Source of the DNA: CAWKDC01 sp964383495
GTDB taxonomy: Bacteria > Pseudomonadota > Gammaproteobacteria > JABCZS01
NCBI GenBank assembly: GCA_964383495.1
Contig: CAYLHG010000010.1
Location: forward strand, 1-59,342
Direction: 5' to 3'
DNA length: 59,342 nt
The notes beneath the pieces were generated by a model. That model saw only the letters and a program-made list of their open reading frames with translations. It was not told the origin of the DNA and ran no database searches. The translations under genes and the position numbers were made by a program. Of this stretch, positions 26,451 through 37,000 are shown piece by piece (position 1 is the stretch's first letter; every line of letters starts with the position of its first letter).

Positions 26451-26464
26451 TTTTTGTACAAAAA
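26451..26464. promoter_or_regulatory. Perfect 14-base palindrome between fadL and the suf operon
   Basis: TTTTTGTACAAAAA is a perfect dyad, 45 bases upstream of the fadL ATG and 34 bases before the suf -35 box. The position between divergent genes suggests an operator, more likely for fadL by distance. I cannot assign the regulator. Confidence 0.4.
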
Positions 26465-26497
26465 GGTAGATGATTTTGAGGTTTTTTTAAAAAGTGA

Positions 26498-26526
26498 TTG
26501 ATTCTGGACTAAAAAGGTACTAATAT
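26498..26526 (+). promoter_or_regulatory. Promoter of the suf operon
   Basis: TTGATT (26498-26503) and TAATAT (26521-26526) are separated by 17 bases. Transcription would start near 26533, which leaves only about 10 bases before ATG 26543 and favours ATG 26555 as the sufR start. Autoregulation by the Rrf2 protein is likely by analogy with IscR and SufR, but I see no clear IscR-type dyad. Confidence 0.55.
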
Positions 26527-26554
26527 GGGGTTTGGATGAATTATGGGGGCCCTG

Positions 26555-27022
26555 ATGTTGCGGGTTACACGCCTTACTGATTATGCTACATTGATTCTAA
26601 GCTACTTGGCCAGTATGCCGGCCCAAGTGGTGAGCGCAAAGTCACTCTCAGAAATTTTTAATAATATTGGCTCTGCCACCGTGAGTAAGATTTTAAAAAT
26701 GCTCTCAGCAGAGAATATTTTATGCGCTACACGCGGAGCTGAAGGAGGGTACAAACTTCACAAAGCCCCTGAAGAAATTTCTTTAGTCGATATTTTGGTG
26801 GCGATGGAAGGGCGGTTAGCCTTAACTGAATGTTCAATGAGTGGACATCATTGCAATCATTCTCATGATTGCAGCGTACAAAATCATTGGCAACGTATTA
26901 ATAAAGTAATGATAGATGCGTTGCGTCAAGTGAGCTTAGCGGATTTAGCGCAACCCACGGGAAATATTCCATTTGTAATCAGCCCCGAAGATATTCAAAA
27001 AATGAGGAAAGTATGGCAGTAA
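26555..27022 (+). CDS. sufR: Rrf2-family SUF operon regulator
   Basis: A winged-helix regulator of the Rrf2 family, expected to carry an Fe-S cluster and control the SUF genes that follow. The N-terminus MLRVTRLTDYAT and the recognition region SATVSKILKML fit the family. Three cysteines (C93, C100, C106) lie in the usual cluster-binding segment, within a His-rich stretch. I chose ATG 26555, with GGGGG just upstream, over ATG 26543, because the predicted transcript start leaves little room for the longer form. It overlaps sufB by 10 bases. The name sufR follows the use in Xanthomonas-type operons. Confidence 0.88.
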   Translation: MLRVTRLTDYATLILSYLASMPAQVVSAKSLSEIFNNIGSATVSKILKMLSAENILCATRGAEGGYKLHKAPEEISLVDILVAMEGRLALTECSMSGHHCNHSHDCSVQNHWQRINKVMIDALRQVSLADLAQPTGNIPFVISPEDIQKMRKVWQ

Positions 27023-28458
27023 ATAAGGATCTTCATACCTATACATCGCAAGAATATCAGCACGGTTTTGTGACAGACATTGCTTCTGATAGTTTGCCGC
27101 CCGGTTTAAATGAAGATGTCATTCGAGCTATCTCTAAGAAAAAAAACGAGCCAGAGTTTATGCTGGAGTGGCGTTTAAAAGCATACGAATATTGGTTAAC
27201 GCTGAAGGAGCCGGCTTGGCCTAATGTGCGTTATAACCCAATTGATTTCCAAGCAATCAGTTACTATTCCGCCCCAAAATCAAATGAAAGTCGCCCCAAA
27301 AGTTTGGCGGAAGTAGACCCAGAGTTATTGCGTACTTATGAAAAGCTCGGCATTCCTTTACGTGAACAAGAAATGTTGGCTAATGTAGCAGTGGATGCGG
27401 TATTTGACAGCGTTTCGGTAGCCACTACTTTCAAAGAAAAACTAAAATCACACGGCGTTATTTTTTGTCCTTTTTCAGAGGCGTTGCAAGATTATCCTGA
27501 ATTAATTAAAAAGTATCTGGGCAGTGTTGTTCCCTACTCTGATAATTTTTATGCTGCATTAAATGCTGCGGTGTTTAGTGACGGGTCTTTTGTTTATGTT
27601 CCAAAGGGGGTGCGATGCCCAATGGAATTATCAACCTATTTTAGAATTAATGCTGCAAAAACAGGACAGTTTGAAAGAACATTGATTATTGCGGATGAAA
27701 AAAGTTACGTCAGTTATTTAGAAGGGTGTACTGCACCCATGCGTGATGAAAATCAATTGCATGCTGCAGTCGTAGAGTTGGTTGCACTGGAAGATGCGCA
27801 AATTAAATATTCAACTGTTCAAAATTGGTACCCGGGTGACAAAGAAGGAAGAGGCGGTATTTATAATTTTGTGACCAAGCGCGGTGATTGTCGCGGTGCG
27901 CGCTCAAAAATTTCTTGGACACAAATTGAAACAGGATCTGCGGTAACATGGAAATATCCTAGTTGTATTTTAAGGGGCGATAATAGTGCGGGGGAATTTT
28001 ATTCTGTTGCATTAGCGAACCATGCGCAGCAAGCGGATACAGGCACGAAAATGATTCATATCGGCAAAAACACAACAAGCACCATTGTTTCAAAAGGAAT
28101 ATCTGCGGGGAGGGGTAAAAACACTTACCGCGGGTTGGTTCGGATCGCCCCAACCGCTGAAAATGCAAAAAATTTCACGCAATGTGATTCGCTGTTGATT
28201 GGTGATAAATGTGGCGCTTATACTTTTCCATATATCGAGGTTTCTAATCAAACTGCAGAATTAGGGCATGAAGCTGCAACAACAAAAATTAGTGATGACC
28301 AATTGTTTTATTGCATGAGTCGTGGTTTGGACGAGGAAAATGCAGTGGCCATGATTGTAAATGGTTTTTGTAAAAGTGTTTTTAAAGAGTTGCCAATGGA
28401 GTTTGCTGTTGAAGCAAGAAAATTATTGGAAGTAAGCCTTGAAGGGGCAGTGGGTTGA
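27013..28458 (+). CDS. sufB: Fe-S cluster assembly protein SufB
   Basis: Scaffold component of the SufBCD complex on which Fe-S clusters are built. The 481 residues match SufB (495 in E. coli). The FVYVPKGV segment, the beta-helix core and the C-terminal GLDEENAVAMIVNGF stretch are diagnostic and distinguish it from SufD. Translation starts within the end of sufR. Cluster assembly uses SufC ATPase activity and sulfur from SufS/SufU encoded next to it. Confidence 0.96.
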   Translation: MAVNKDLHTYTSQEYQHGFVTDIASDSLPPGLNEDVIRAISKKKNEPEFMLEWRLKAYEYWLTLKEPAWPNVRYNPIDFQAISYYSAPKSNESRPKSLAEVDPELLRTYEKLGIPLREQEMLANVAVDAVFDSVSVATTFKEKLKSHGVIFCPFSEALQDYPELIKKYLGSVVPYSDNFYAALNAAVFSDGSFVYVPKGVRCPMELSTYFRINAAKTGQFERTLIIADEKSYVSYLEGCTAPMRDENQLHAAVVELVALEDAQIKYSTVQNWYPGDKEGRGGIYNFVTKRGDCRGARSKISWTQIETGSAVTWKYPSCILRGDNSAGEFYSVALANHAQQADTGTKMIHIGKNTTSTIVSKGISAGRGKNTYRGLVRIAPTAENAKNFTQCDSLLIGDKCGAYTFPYIEVSNQTAELGHEAATTKISDDQLFYCMSRGLDEENAVAMIVNGFCKSVFKELPMEFAVEARKLLEVSLEGAVG

Positions 28459-28470
28459 GAGAGGTAAAAT

Positions 28471-29235
28471 ATGTTGTTATCCGTTAAAAATTTACATGCT
28501 TCTATTCAAGGTAAATCCATTTTGAATGGTATTAATTTAGAGATTAATTTTGGTGAAGTGCATGCGCTGATGGGGCCTAATGGTTCTGGTAAATCTACAT
28601 TTTCAAATGTGTTATCAGGGCGCCCTGGTTACGAGATCACTGAAGGAGAGATATGGCTAAATGGCGAAGCCATTCATGATTTATTGCCACATGAACGTGC
28701 GCAAAAAGGCGTTTTTTTAGCCATGCAGTATCCCGTTGAAATTCCTGGCGTCAGCAACGTAAATTTTTTGAAGGCGGCTTTAAATGCGAAACGTAAAGCA
28801 TTAGGAATTCCTGAGATGGATGCGATGGATTTTTTGAATGCAGTGAAAAAGAAAATTAAGCAAGTGGATATGCCAGAGGCATTATTGTATCGAAATGTTA
28901 ATGAAGGCTTTTCCGGAGGGGAGAAAAAGCGCAACGAAATTTTGCAGATGCTTGTTTTAGAGCCTTCTTTGTCTATTTTAGATGAAATAGATTCTGGATT
29001 AGATATTGATGCATTACAATCTGTTGCAAATGGTGTTAATACAATGCGTGATGGGAAACATGCATTTTTATTGGTAACCCATTACCAAAGATTGTTAAAT
29101 TATATTATTCCTGATTATGTTCATGTGTTTTCTGGTGGGAAAATTGTAAAATCAGGCGACAAGACCTTGGCTTCAGAGCTTGAAAAAACAGGGTATGCTT
29201 GGATTGAGGGGAAAGAAACGGAAGTGGCTGTATGA
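28471..29235 (+). CDS. sufC: Fe-S cluster assembly ATPase SufC
   Basis: Soluble ABC-type ATPase that drives conformational change in SufBCD. Walker A GPNGSGKST, signature FSGGEKKRNEI and Walker B LSILDEIDSGLD are all present. The SufC-type signature (GGEKKR) separates it from transport ABC proteins. The 254 residues fit. The stop overlaps sufD by ATGA. Confidence 0.96.
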   Translation: MLLSVKNLHASIQGKSILNGINLEINFGEVHALMGPNGSGKSTFSNVLSGRPGYEITEGEIWLNGEAIHDLLPHERAQKGVFLAMQYPVEIPGVSNVNFLKAALNAKRKALGIPEMDAMDFLNAVKKKIKQVDMPEALLYRNVNEGFSGGEKKRNEILQMLVLEPSLSILDEIDSGLDIDALQSVANGVNTMRDGKHAFLLVTHYQRLLNYIIPDYVHVFSGGKIVKSGDKTLASELEKTGYAWIEGKETEVAV

Positions 29236-30455
29236 TGGTATTAGAGCGTGTTCGTCAGCAAATGATGCTAAAAATAGATGCAGATCCTAAAACAGCATCT
29301 GTGAGGCGTGTTGCGTATGAAAAATTTTCAGAACAAGGGCTGCCAACCATTAAACAAGAAAAATGGAAATATACTTCATTAAGAATTCTTGATCAATTCC
29401 CATTCTTAACGCCCACAAAAATTGAAATGGATGCCATCGAAATTCCTGCGCTTCCTTTTGATGTTAGTGGAAGAATCGTATTTGTGAACGGTTATTTTGA
29501 TAAAAAATTAAGTGTATTGCCGGAAGAGGTTGAGATTTCTGATTTACCATTGCCGGAATTAACGATTGATAGACAGCTTTTTGCATTGAATATTTCTGCT
29601 TTAACAGAAGGAATGAATGTCACAATAAAAGAAAATATGGAATTAAAATTTCCGATCGATTGTGTTTTCATTTTTAATGATAATGCCAAAGATTGTGCAA
29701 TTCATTCTTGTTTGTGTATTGATGTAAAAAATAATTCTAAATGCGATATGGTAATGAGATATATTGGGATGACGGAGTCCTCTTATTTTTCTAATAATCA
29801 AATTATGTTAAATGTTGGCGAAAATGCTCGTTTAGCGCTTCATCATATTCAAGAGCAATCTGGGCAAGCTATTCATGTTGAGCATATGGATATAAGTCAT
29901 GAGAAAAATGCTCAATCAAGCATTCATTCGTTATCGCTAGGAGCAAAAATAGCAAGAATTGATATGGATTCAAGATATTTATCTTCCCATGCATCCTGCA
30001 GTATGCATGGCATCTACCGTGTCGAAGAGAAGCAGCATGTTGATTATCATATGAATGCGTCCCATGAGGTTTCCCATTGCCAAACTGCGCAACACGTAAA
30101 AGGCTGTGTAGCTGGGGAGGCAAGAGCAGTATTTAATGGAAGGGTGGAAGTAAAATCAGGTGCAGTAAAATCTGTTTCAGAGCAATCTCATCACGGGCTC
30201 TTGCTATCCCGGCGTGCGCGCATTGATGCAAAACCGGAGCTGGAAATTGACTGTGATGATGTTCAATGTCGTCATGGCGCGACTGTAGGAGCACTAAGAC
30301 CGGACGCGTTATTCTATTTGATGTCTAGGGGAATACCGGAAAATCAAGCGCAAGCCATGTTAGAGCTAGCGCATGTGACGAGTTTGTTATCCATGATAAA
30401 AAATCAAGATATCCAATCATACATGGAGTCTCTTCTAGGAGGGCGATATGGATAA
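29232..30455 (+). CDS. sufD: Fe-S cluster assembly protein SufD
   Basis: Partner of SufB and SufC in the scaffold complex, important for iron entry. The 407 residues show the weakly conserved N-terminal helical part (KQEKWKYTSL) and the typical C-terminus with HGATVGAL and a SRGIPENQAQAML helix. Either of two adjacent ATGs (29232 or 29235) may be used. It overlaps both neighbours (4 bases with sufC, 8 with sufS). Confidence 0.94.
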   Translation: MMVLERVRQQMMLKIDADPKTASVRRVAYEKFSEQGLPTIKQEKWKYTSLRILDQFPFLTPTKIEMDAIEIPALPFDVSGRIVFVNGYFDKKLSVLPEEVEISDLPLPELTIDRQLFALNISALTEGMNVTIKENMELKFPIDCVFIFNDNAKDCAIHSCLCIDVKNNSKCDMVMRYIGMTESSYFSNNQIMLNVGENARLALHHIQEQSGQAIHVEHMDISHEKNAQSSIHSLSLGAKIARIDMDSRYLSSHASCSMHGIYRVEEKQHVDYHMNASHEVSHCQTAQHVKGCVAGEARAVFNGRVEVKSGAVKSVSEQSHHGLLLSRRARIDAKPELEIDCDDVQCRHGATVGALRPDALFYLMSRGIPENQAQAMLELAHVTSLLSMIKNQDIQSYMESLLGGRYG

Positions 30456-31653
30456 TATTAAATCATCTTTTCCTGCTATCAACCAAACCGTTTACGGAAA
30501 GCAACTGGTTTATTTGGATAATGGAGCGACAACGCAAAAACCTCAATCTGTTTTGGATGCGATGCAACAATATTATTCGCTAGATAATGCAAATGTGCAT
30601 CGTGGTGTTCATTATTTAAGTCAAAAATCTGATAAGGCTTTTGAGGCTGTTCGCCGTAAGGCGCAGCATTTTATTGGCGCTTCTTTGCCTGAGGAAATTA
30701 TTTTTACTTATGGCACAACAGATGCTATTAATTTATTAGCGCATTCGCTGGGCGAGTTGTTGTCAGAGGGTGATGAAATTATCATAACCGAAATGGAGCA
30801 TCATGCTAATATTGTTCCATGGCAAATGTTGCGAGATAGAAAAAATATTAAATTAAAGGTGGTAAAAATTCATGATGATGGACTGTTAGATATAGAGCAT
30901 TACCGATCGCTATTATCTGATCGTACAAAAATAGTGAGCGTTTCTCATGTATCAAATGTGCTAGGCATTGCGAATCCTATCGGCACCATGATTGCCATGG
31001 CACATGAATATGGGGCCAAAGTGATTATAGATGCTGCGCAATCCATTGCTCATGTTGAAATCAATGTAAAAACGTTAGATTGTGATTTTTTAGTATTTTC
31101 TGCGCATAAAATGTATGGGCCAACGGGTGTAGGTGTTTTGTATGGAAAGAAAGAACATTTAGAAGCCATGCCGCCATTCAGGGGTGGTGGAGCGATGATT
31201 AATGAGGTTCGTTTTGATAAAACGACCTACAATGTATTACCTTTTAAGTTTGAAGCAGGAACGCCGCCCATTGCTGCTATCGTTGGAATGGGAGCCGCCA
31301 TTGATTTTATTCAGTCTATTGGTATGCATGACATTGAACGCTATGAAAGAGAATTGTCGCATTATTTATACCATTCTCTTGAGCGAATACAAGATGTTAA
31401 CATTTTAGGATCGTTTCATGATAGAGCGCCGATTGTTTCTTTTACTTTAGGATCTATTCACGCTCATGATGTTGCAACTATTTTAGATAAACAGGGAGTT
31501 GCAGCACGTGCAGGGCACCATTGTGCGATGCCATTGATGGAAAGATACGGTGTAAATGCAACAACACGAGTGTGTGCGGGTATTTATAATACATTGTCAG
31601 ATATTGATACATTAGTAACAGCGCTGAAAACTGTAAGAGAAGTGTTTGAATGA
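30448..31653 (+). CDS. sufS: Cysteine desulfurase SufS
   Basis: Group II PLP-dependent desulfurase that takes sulfur from cysteine. The PLP lysine is K221 (FSAHKMYGPTG) and the catalytic cysteine is C359 in RAGHHCAMP. The short active-site loop is that of SufS, not IscS. The 401 residues are standard. The sulfur acceptor is probably the SufU encoded directly downstream, because no sufE is visible. Confidence 0.96.
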   Translation: MDNIKSSFPAINQTVYGKQLVYLDNGATTQKPQSVLDAMQQYYSLDNANVHRGVHYLSQKSDKAFEAVRRKAQHFIGASLPEEIIFTYGTTDAINLLAHSLGELLSEGDEIIITEMEHHANIVPWQMLRDRKNIKLKVVKIHDDGLLDIEHYRSLLSDRTKIVSVSHVSNVLGIANPIGTMIAMAHEYGAKVIIDAAQSIAHVEINVKTLDCDFLVFSAHKMYGPTGVGVLYGKKEHLEAMPPFRGGGAMINEVRFDKTTYNVLPFKFEAGTPPIAAIVGMGAAIDFIQSIGMHDIERYERELSHYLYHSLERIQDVNILGSFHDRAPIVSFTLGSIHAHDVATILDKQGVAARAGHHCAMPLMERYGVNATTRVCAGIYNTLSDIDTLVTALKTVREVFE

Positions 31654-32099
31654 ATGATGTTCAAGATTTATATCAAGAAGTGATTGTTGATCACGGAAGG
31701 CGGCCACGCAATAAATCGGTAATGGAAAATGCCTCTTTGCAGGCTTATGGAAAAAATCCACTATGCGGAGATCATATTACCGTATATGTCCGATTGGAAA
31801 ATGATATTATTCGTGAAATCAGTTTTTCGGGTGAAGGGTGCGCTATCTCAACGGCCTCTGCTTCTTTAATGACAGAGCGCATCATGGGTAAAACAATGGA
31901 TGAAGCAAAAAAAATATTTCATGTGTTTCATCAAATGCTCACTGTACCTGATTACGTGGTGGACGACGAATCTTTAGGAAAATTACACATTTTGTCTGGG
32001 GTGCAAGCGTACCCTGCGCGTGTAAAATGTGCCACGCTTGGTTGGCACACAATGATACATGCACTTGATCATTCTCATGAAGTTGCGACGACGGAGTAA
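31650..32099 (+). CDS. sufU: SufU-type sulfur acceptor / scaffold
   Basis: An IscU-fold protein. The three metal/sulfur ligands are C39 (NPLCGD, with D41), C64 (GEGCAIS) and C127 (RVKCATL). The segment before C127 (GVQAYPAR) carries the insertion typical of SufU, a zinc-bound sulfurtransferase partner of SufS, rather than IscU, which also needs a conserved histidine. The 149 residues fit. Gram-negative SUF operons more often use SufE; the SufU type is known from several gammaproteobacteria with this operon layout. Confidence 0.9.
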   Translation: MNDVQDLYQEVIVDHGRRPRNKSVMENASLQAYGKNPLCGDHITVYVRLENDIIREISFSGEGCAISTASASLMTERIMGKTMDEAKKIFHVFHQMLTVPDYVVDDESLGKLHILSGVQAYPARVKCATLGWHTMIHALDHSHEVATTE

Positions 32100-32104
32100 T
32101 AGGA

Positions 32105-32647
32105 ATGGATGGGACTATATTGGAAGTATTACGAGATTGTGATGCCTTATTAATTCCTAATGGCATTCCTGTGACGTTGCGTAAAGGCGAGCAGGTCATG
32201 ATCACGCAAGCCATAGGTGGCACTTATACTGTGTCATTGCAAGGGAATTTGGCACGTGTAGATGCCAAAGATGCAGATGCCTTGGGGTTAGATGTAAATT
32301 TGCAAGAGCAAAATTCTTTTGTGATCCCTGAAGCATTGTCTGAAGAAGCTATCTGGGAAGTATTGAGCACTTGTTATGATCCAGAAATCCCCGTCAATAT
32401 CGTCGAGTTAGGATTAATTTATAAGATGCAACTTGAATTTCATGAAGATCGAACTGCGAAAATAATGATAGAAATGACTTTAACTGCAGCGGGATGTGGG
32501 ATGGGACCTGTGCTAGTGAGTGATATTCGGACAAGATTATTAAAAATGCCACAAGTTAAAGAGGTTGAGGTAGAATTAGTGTTTGACCCGCCTTGGAACC
32601 AAGGGCTAATGTCTGAGTCGGCCAAACTTCAGCTGGGGTTTTTATAA
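32105..32647 (+). CDS. sufT: SufT, DUF59/MIP18 Fe-S maturation factor
   Basis: A 180-residue protein with an N-terminal extension (about 1-75) and a C-terminal MIP18-type domain with CYDPEIPVNIVELGLIY and the TAAGCGMG motif. The long form with the N-terminal part is the SufT found at the end of SUF operons, implicated in delivering clusters to target proteins. The TAATG overlap with the next gene suggests translational coupling. Confidence 0.92.
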   Translation: MDGTILEVLRDCDALLIPNGIPVTLRKGEQVMITQAIGGTYTVSLQGNLARVDAKDADALGLDVNLQEQNSFVIPEALSEEAIWEVLSTCYDPEIPVNIVELGLIYKMQLEFHEDRTAKIMIEMTLTAAGCGMGPVLVSDIRTRLLKMPQVKEVEVELVFDPPWNQGLMSESAKLQLGFL

Positions 32648-33060
32648 TGGATAATACGACAGAAATGCATTTTATAGGAGAGTGTTTAATTCCTGTGCGC
32701 TGGGGGGATTTGGACACATATCATCACGTGAATAATAGTTGTTTTTTTGCGTACATGACAGAAAGCCGCGCTAAAGTATTATCCAGTATTATTCATCCAT
32801 CAGGCGAAATACAATTTATTTTAGCTTATACGCAATGCACATTTAAGAAGCCTATTTTATACCCCGGTAATGTATTGATCAAACATTATGTCAAAGAGAT
32901 TGGGCGTACAAGCTTTTCTATTATATGTGATTTAATGTCAGAGGATGGCACCATTTTTTATGCTCAAGGAGAGGGTAAATTAGTGTGCTTTGATCCTGTA
33001 AAGCAAAAGCCTATCCAAATACCTGTGATGTTGCGAGAAAAATTGGAGAAATCATCATGA
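32647..33060 (+). CDS. 4HBT-type hotdog acyl-CoA thioesterase
   Basis: The 137 residues show the hotdog-fold signature RWGDLDTYHHVNN with the catalytic aspartate, as in 4-hydroxybenzoyl-CoA/YbgC thioesterases. Substrate unknown. It overlaps sufT by 1 base and the following phosphoribosyltransferase by 4, so it belongs to the SUF transcript although no Fe-S function is expected. Confidence 0.85.
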   Translation: MDNTTEMHFIGECLIPVRWGDLDTYHHVNNSCFFAYMTESRAKVLSSIIHPSGEIQFILAYTQCTFKKPILYPGNVLIKHYVKEIGRTSFSIICDLMSEDGTIFYAQGEGKLVCFDPVKQKPIQIPVMLREKLEKSS

Positions 33061-33590
33061 AAAATATTTTTGAAAAATCAACATTATTATTTTCAATGGA
33101 AGAGGTGGATGCTGCATTAAATGTGATGGCGAAAAAAATTGAAACAGATTTTGCTGATAAAAACCCACTTTGTTTAATTGTGATGGTGGGTGGAGTGGTA
33201 TTTGCAGGCCAAATCTTACCAAAATTAAATATTCCATTAGAATTAGATTATCTTCATGCCACACGTTATCGTGGCCAATTTAAAGGGGCAGATGCTATTC
33301 ATTGGTTGGCTCAACCTACAACAGTGATCAAAAATCGTCATGTTTTAATTTTGGATGATATCCTAGATGAAGGCGTAACGCTGGCAGAAATCATTAAATA
33401 CTGTGAAGCTCACGAAGCTGCTTCTGTTAAAACAGCGGTGTTAGTGGATAAAGATGTTAAAAAATCACCTGATGGTGTATTAAAAGCCGACTACGCTGCT
33501 TTAAAAGCGCCGCCCGCTTATTTATTTGGATATGGAATGGATTGCGAACATTATTGGCGAAATGCGCCAGGAATTTATGAGCTGATTTAG
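33057..33590 (+). CDS. Hypoxanthine-guanine-type phosphoribosyltransferase
   Basis: A purine salvage enzyme of the type I PRT fold. The PRPP loop reads VLILDDILDEGVTLA and a VGGVVFAG loop lies near residue 46. The 177 residues match Hpt-like proteins annotated in Pseudomonas and Legionella. It closes the SUF operon by an ATGA overlap. The next gene is convergent, 5 bases away, with no clear terminator. Base specificity is not certain. Confidence 0.85.
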   Translation: MKNIFEKSTLLFSMEEVDAALNVMAKKIETDFADKNPLCLIVMVGGVVFAGQILPKLNIPLELDYLHATRYRGQFKGADAIHWLAQPTTVIKNRHVLILDDILDEGVTLAEIIKYCEAHEAASVKTAVLVDKDVKKSPDGVLKADYAALKAPPAYLFGYGMDCEHYWRNAPGIYELI

Positions 33591-33595
33591 GGGGC

Positions 33596-33982
33596 TTATT
33601 CCATATCAGACAGTTGTAATTTCAATGCATCGATTGAAATATGCGTTTCATACAATGAGACCACGAGCGATGCGATCATTAATAATAATGAACACACGAA
33701 CGCAGCCACACCGAGCGGCACTAGTGAAGCAAATAAGAAGAAAATTGACACAACAGAGAGCAATAAACTTGCAATGCCAAACGCTTGCGTATACTTTATC
33801 AGAACCAATCGAACCCGTAAATTTTGAATTTGCCCTTCTAGGTTTTTATTTTTTTCTTTTTGATAATTCGCATGCAATGTACGAACCAGGTTGGCTGTTG
33901 CTAAAAAACGATTGGTATACGCCAGCAACAGCAACGTAATTGCCGGAAAAACAAGTGCTGGTGTGGTTAAAGTCATTTCCAT
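33596..33982 (-). CDS. DUF2721 family membrane protein
   Basis: A 128-residue protein with an N-terminal hydrophobic helix (TPALVFPAITLLLLAYTNRF), a charged middle (about 38-58) and two further membrane helices (about 65-110). The pattern matches DUF2721 proteins of unknown function. It lies 21 bases after mfd on the same strand and is probably co-transcribed with it. Confidence 0.78.
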   Translation of the reverse strand: MEMTLTTPALVFPAITLLLLAYTNRFLATANLVRTLHANYQKEKNKNLEGQIQNLRVRLVLIKYTQAFGIASLLLSVVSIFFLFASLVPLGVAAFVCSLLLMIASLVVSLYETHISIDALKLQLSDME

Positions 33983-34003
33983 AAAAAGCAGTATAGGATA
34001 TTT

Positions 34004-37000
34004 TTAAGGTGCTGGCAACTTTAGATCGTACAATAATCCTTGAGCCAAGGTCAACCGCTCTGCGTCTGGCACTCCAAATGTTAAATGCAATGCTTTTTGA
34101 CCTTTTAGTCGATATTGCCTTGATTTGGTTTGAATTAAAGATAACAAATAAGTTGTATTGATATTGGGGGCGTCAGTAAATTCAAGGTAACCACCCGCAT
34201 CGCCCATTTCAATTTTTTGAATACCTAATTGTTTTGCAAGCAGTCTCATTTTAGTAATGGTAAATAAATTTTTTAATGGAGGAGGAATCAAACCAAATCG
34301 ATCAATCATTTCAACTTGCAATTCATCTAATGATTCCTGATGCTGACAGGATGCCATTCGTTTGTAAAATGTTAATCTGGTATGAACGTCATATATATAG
34401 TTTTCTGGAATTAACGCGGGAATCCTTAAGTTAATTTCAACTTCTTCTTTGTTCATTGTTTCCGCATCAATTTCTTTGCCTGCCTTGATAGACTGAACGG
34501 CGCGGTCAAGTAGATCTGTGTACAAAGAAAAACCAATATTCTCCATGTGCCCACTTTGTTCTTCACCAAGTATTTCACCAGCGCCACGAATTTCTAGATC
34601 ATGCGTGGCAAGCATAAATCCAGCACCCAAATCTTCTAGTGACTCAATAGCTGCAAGTCTTTTTTCAGCATCGCTACCAATTTCTTTTTCGATAGGAGTA
34701 AATAAATAAGCATAAGCTTGATGATGTGAACGCCCAACGCGTCCCCGCAATTGGTGCAGTTGCGCCAATCCAAACATGTCAGCCCGATCAATAATAATAG
34801 TGTTTGCTGTTGGAACGTCAATGCCTGTTTCAATAATGGTGGTGCACACTAATACATTAAAACGCTGATGATGAAAATCAGACATTGTTTTTTCGAGATC
34901 ACGTTCTCGCATTTGTCCATGAGCAATATGGATTTTAGCTTCAGGAACCCAGCTGCTTAGCATTTGTGCGGCTTTTTCAATAGTGTCTACCTTATTATGA
35001 AGATAATATACTTGGCCTCCGCGCATAATTTCTCTTAAAATGGCTTCTTTAATAACTTGATCATTAAATTCTTGAACAAATGTCTTAATGGATAATCGTT
35101 TTTTGGGAGGCGAAGCAATCACAGATAAATCCCTAACAGCATTCATCGCCATATTTAATGTGCGTGGAATCGGTGTTGCTGTTAAGGTCAGCACGTCAAT
35201 GGTGGTTCGAATAGATTTCATTTTTTCTTTTTGACGAACGCCAAATCGATGCTCTTCGTCAACAATAATAAGTCCAAGATTCTTGAAATCAGATAAGTGA
35301 TTGAGTAATGCATGTGTTCCAATGACAATATCTGCTTTTCCTTCTTTCATTAAAGATAAGGTATTGAGCTTTTCTTTTTCATTTGAAAAACGCGATAGAG
35401 CATGAATGGAGAAAGGGAAGCCTGCAAATCTATCTTTAAAAGATTCATAGTGTTGCTCAGCAAGCAAGGTTGTTGGCACTAAAATAGCGACTTGTGTATT
35501 ACTATTCACGGCAATAAATGCTGCTCGCATGGCTACTTCTGTTTTCCCAAATCCAACATCCCCGCATACAAGCCTATCCATAGGGCGAGGGGAGAGCATG
35601 TCTTGTATGGCTTCTTGAATGGCGCGAGCCTGATCGGGAGTTTCCTCGAAAGGAAAACTATTGGCAAAAAGTGTATAGGACTCATCGATCGGCTTATGCG
35701 AAAACCCTATTTTTGCTTGCCTTGTGGCGTAAATGTTAAGTAATTCTGCGGCGGTGTCTCTTATTTTTTCTAACGCTTTACGTTTTGATGTTTCCCATTG
35801 TTTAGTGCCTAAACGTGTTAGCGGTGCGTTATCACTGTCTAACCCACTGTAGCGACTGATTAATCCTATTTTTTGAATAGGAACATAAATTTTATCGTCA
35901 TTTGCGTAAGCAAGTTGTAGAAACTCTCCGGGAACATTATCGATGATCAAGGTTTTTAGACCAAGATATCTCCCAATACCATGCGTTTCATGAACAACTG
36001 CGTCTCCTATTTTAAGCTCTACTAAATTTTTAATGACCCATTCTGAAGAGGTTTTACTGGTTTTAGTTCGTCGTTGAGCGACATGTTCTCCAAGCAAATC
36101 TTGTTCTGTAATCACTATCCAATGATTTTCTTTGTCTATAAAACCTTTTTCAATAGGTGATGTGCATAGGTAGAATCCTTGAGGGGAATCAAGAAATGCA
36201 CTCCAGCTGTTTATTTCAATAGTGTCGAGCGGCAGTGATCGGAAGGTTTCAGCTAAAATTTCACGCCTTCCATTTGATTCTGCAGAAAATAGAATTTTGT
36301 AATGGACTGAGGATTTTAGAAATTGAGATAAACTAAAAAATGGGTCTTGTTTTTGATGCTGTATTTGCAGATTAGGGAGTGTTTCCAGAAACTCGAAAAT
36401 ATCTTCGCCCGATTTCAAATGCAATGGATTTTTTTTATTGACTATTTCTAATAGCTCAGACGTGCTCAAGATGATGTCGCTCGGCCTCAAGATGGGAAAG
36501 GTAACATCATGTGAATACTGTTCATATCTTTTTTCAGCTTCTCTGGAATAGTCATCGCAATGTTTTGCAATGTCATTGATTTTAATGATTTGACTTTTTG
36601 TAGGTAAAAAATCAACCAAAGAGGTTGTTTTTTCAAAAAAGAGAGGCAGGTAATACTCAATACCTGCGGGAGCAATATTTTTAGAAATATTTTGATAAAT
36701 GCGGCTTAACATTGGGTCGCCGGAAAATTTAGCGCGCCAAGCAGTGCGAAATTGAGTAACAGATTCGTCTGTTAATAAAAATTCATGTGCAGGTAGAAGT
36801 TCAAAGGCATCAACAGTAGATTCTGAGCGTTGCGTTTCGGGATCAAAAAATCGTAACGAATCTATCTCATCATCAAATAAATCAATACGAATAGGGCGCT
36901 GAGACCCCATTGGAAATAAATCAATAAGAGAACCTCGGATAGCATATTCACCATGTTGAAATACTTGTGAAACGGCATGATATCCTGCTGTTTGTAAACG

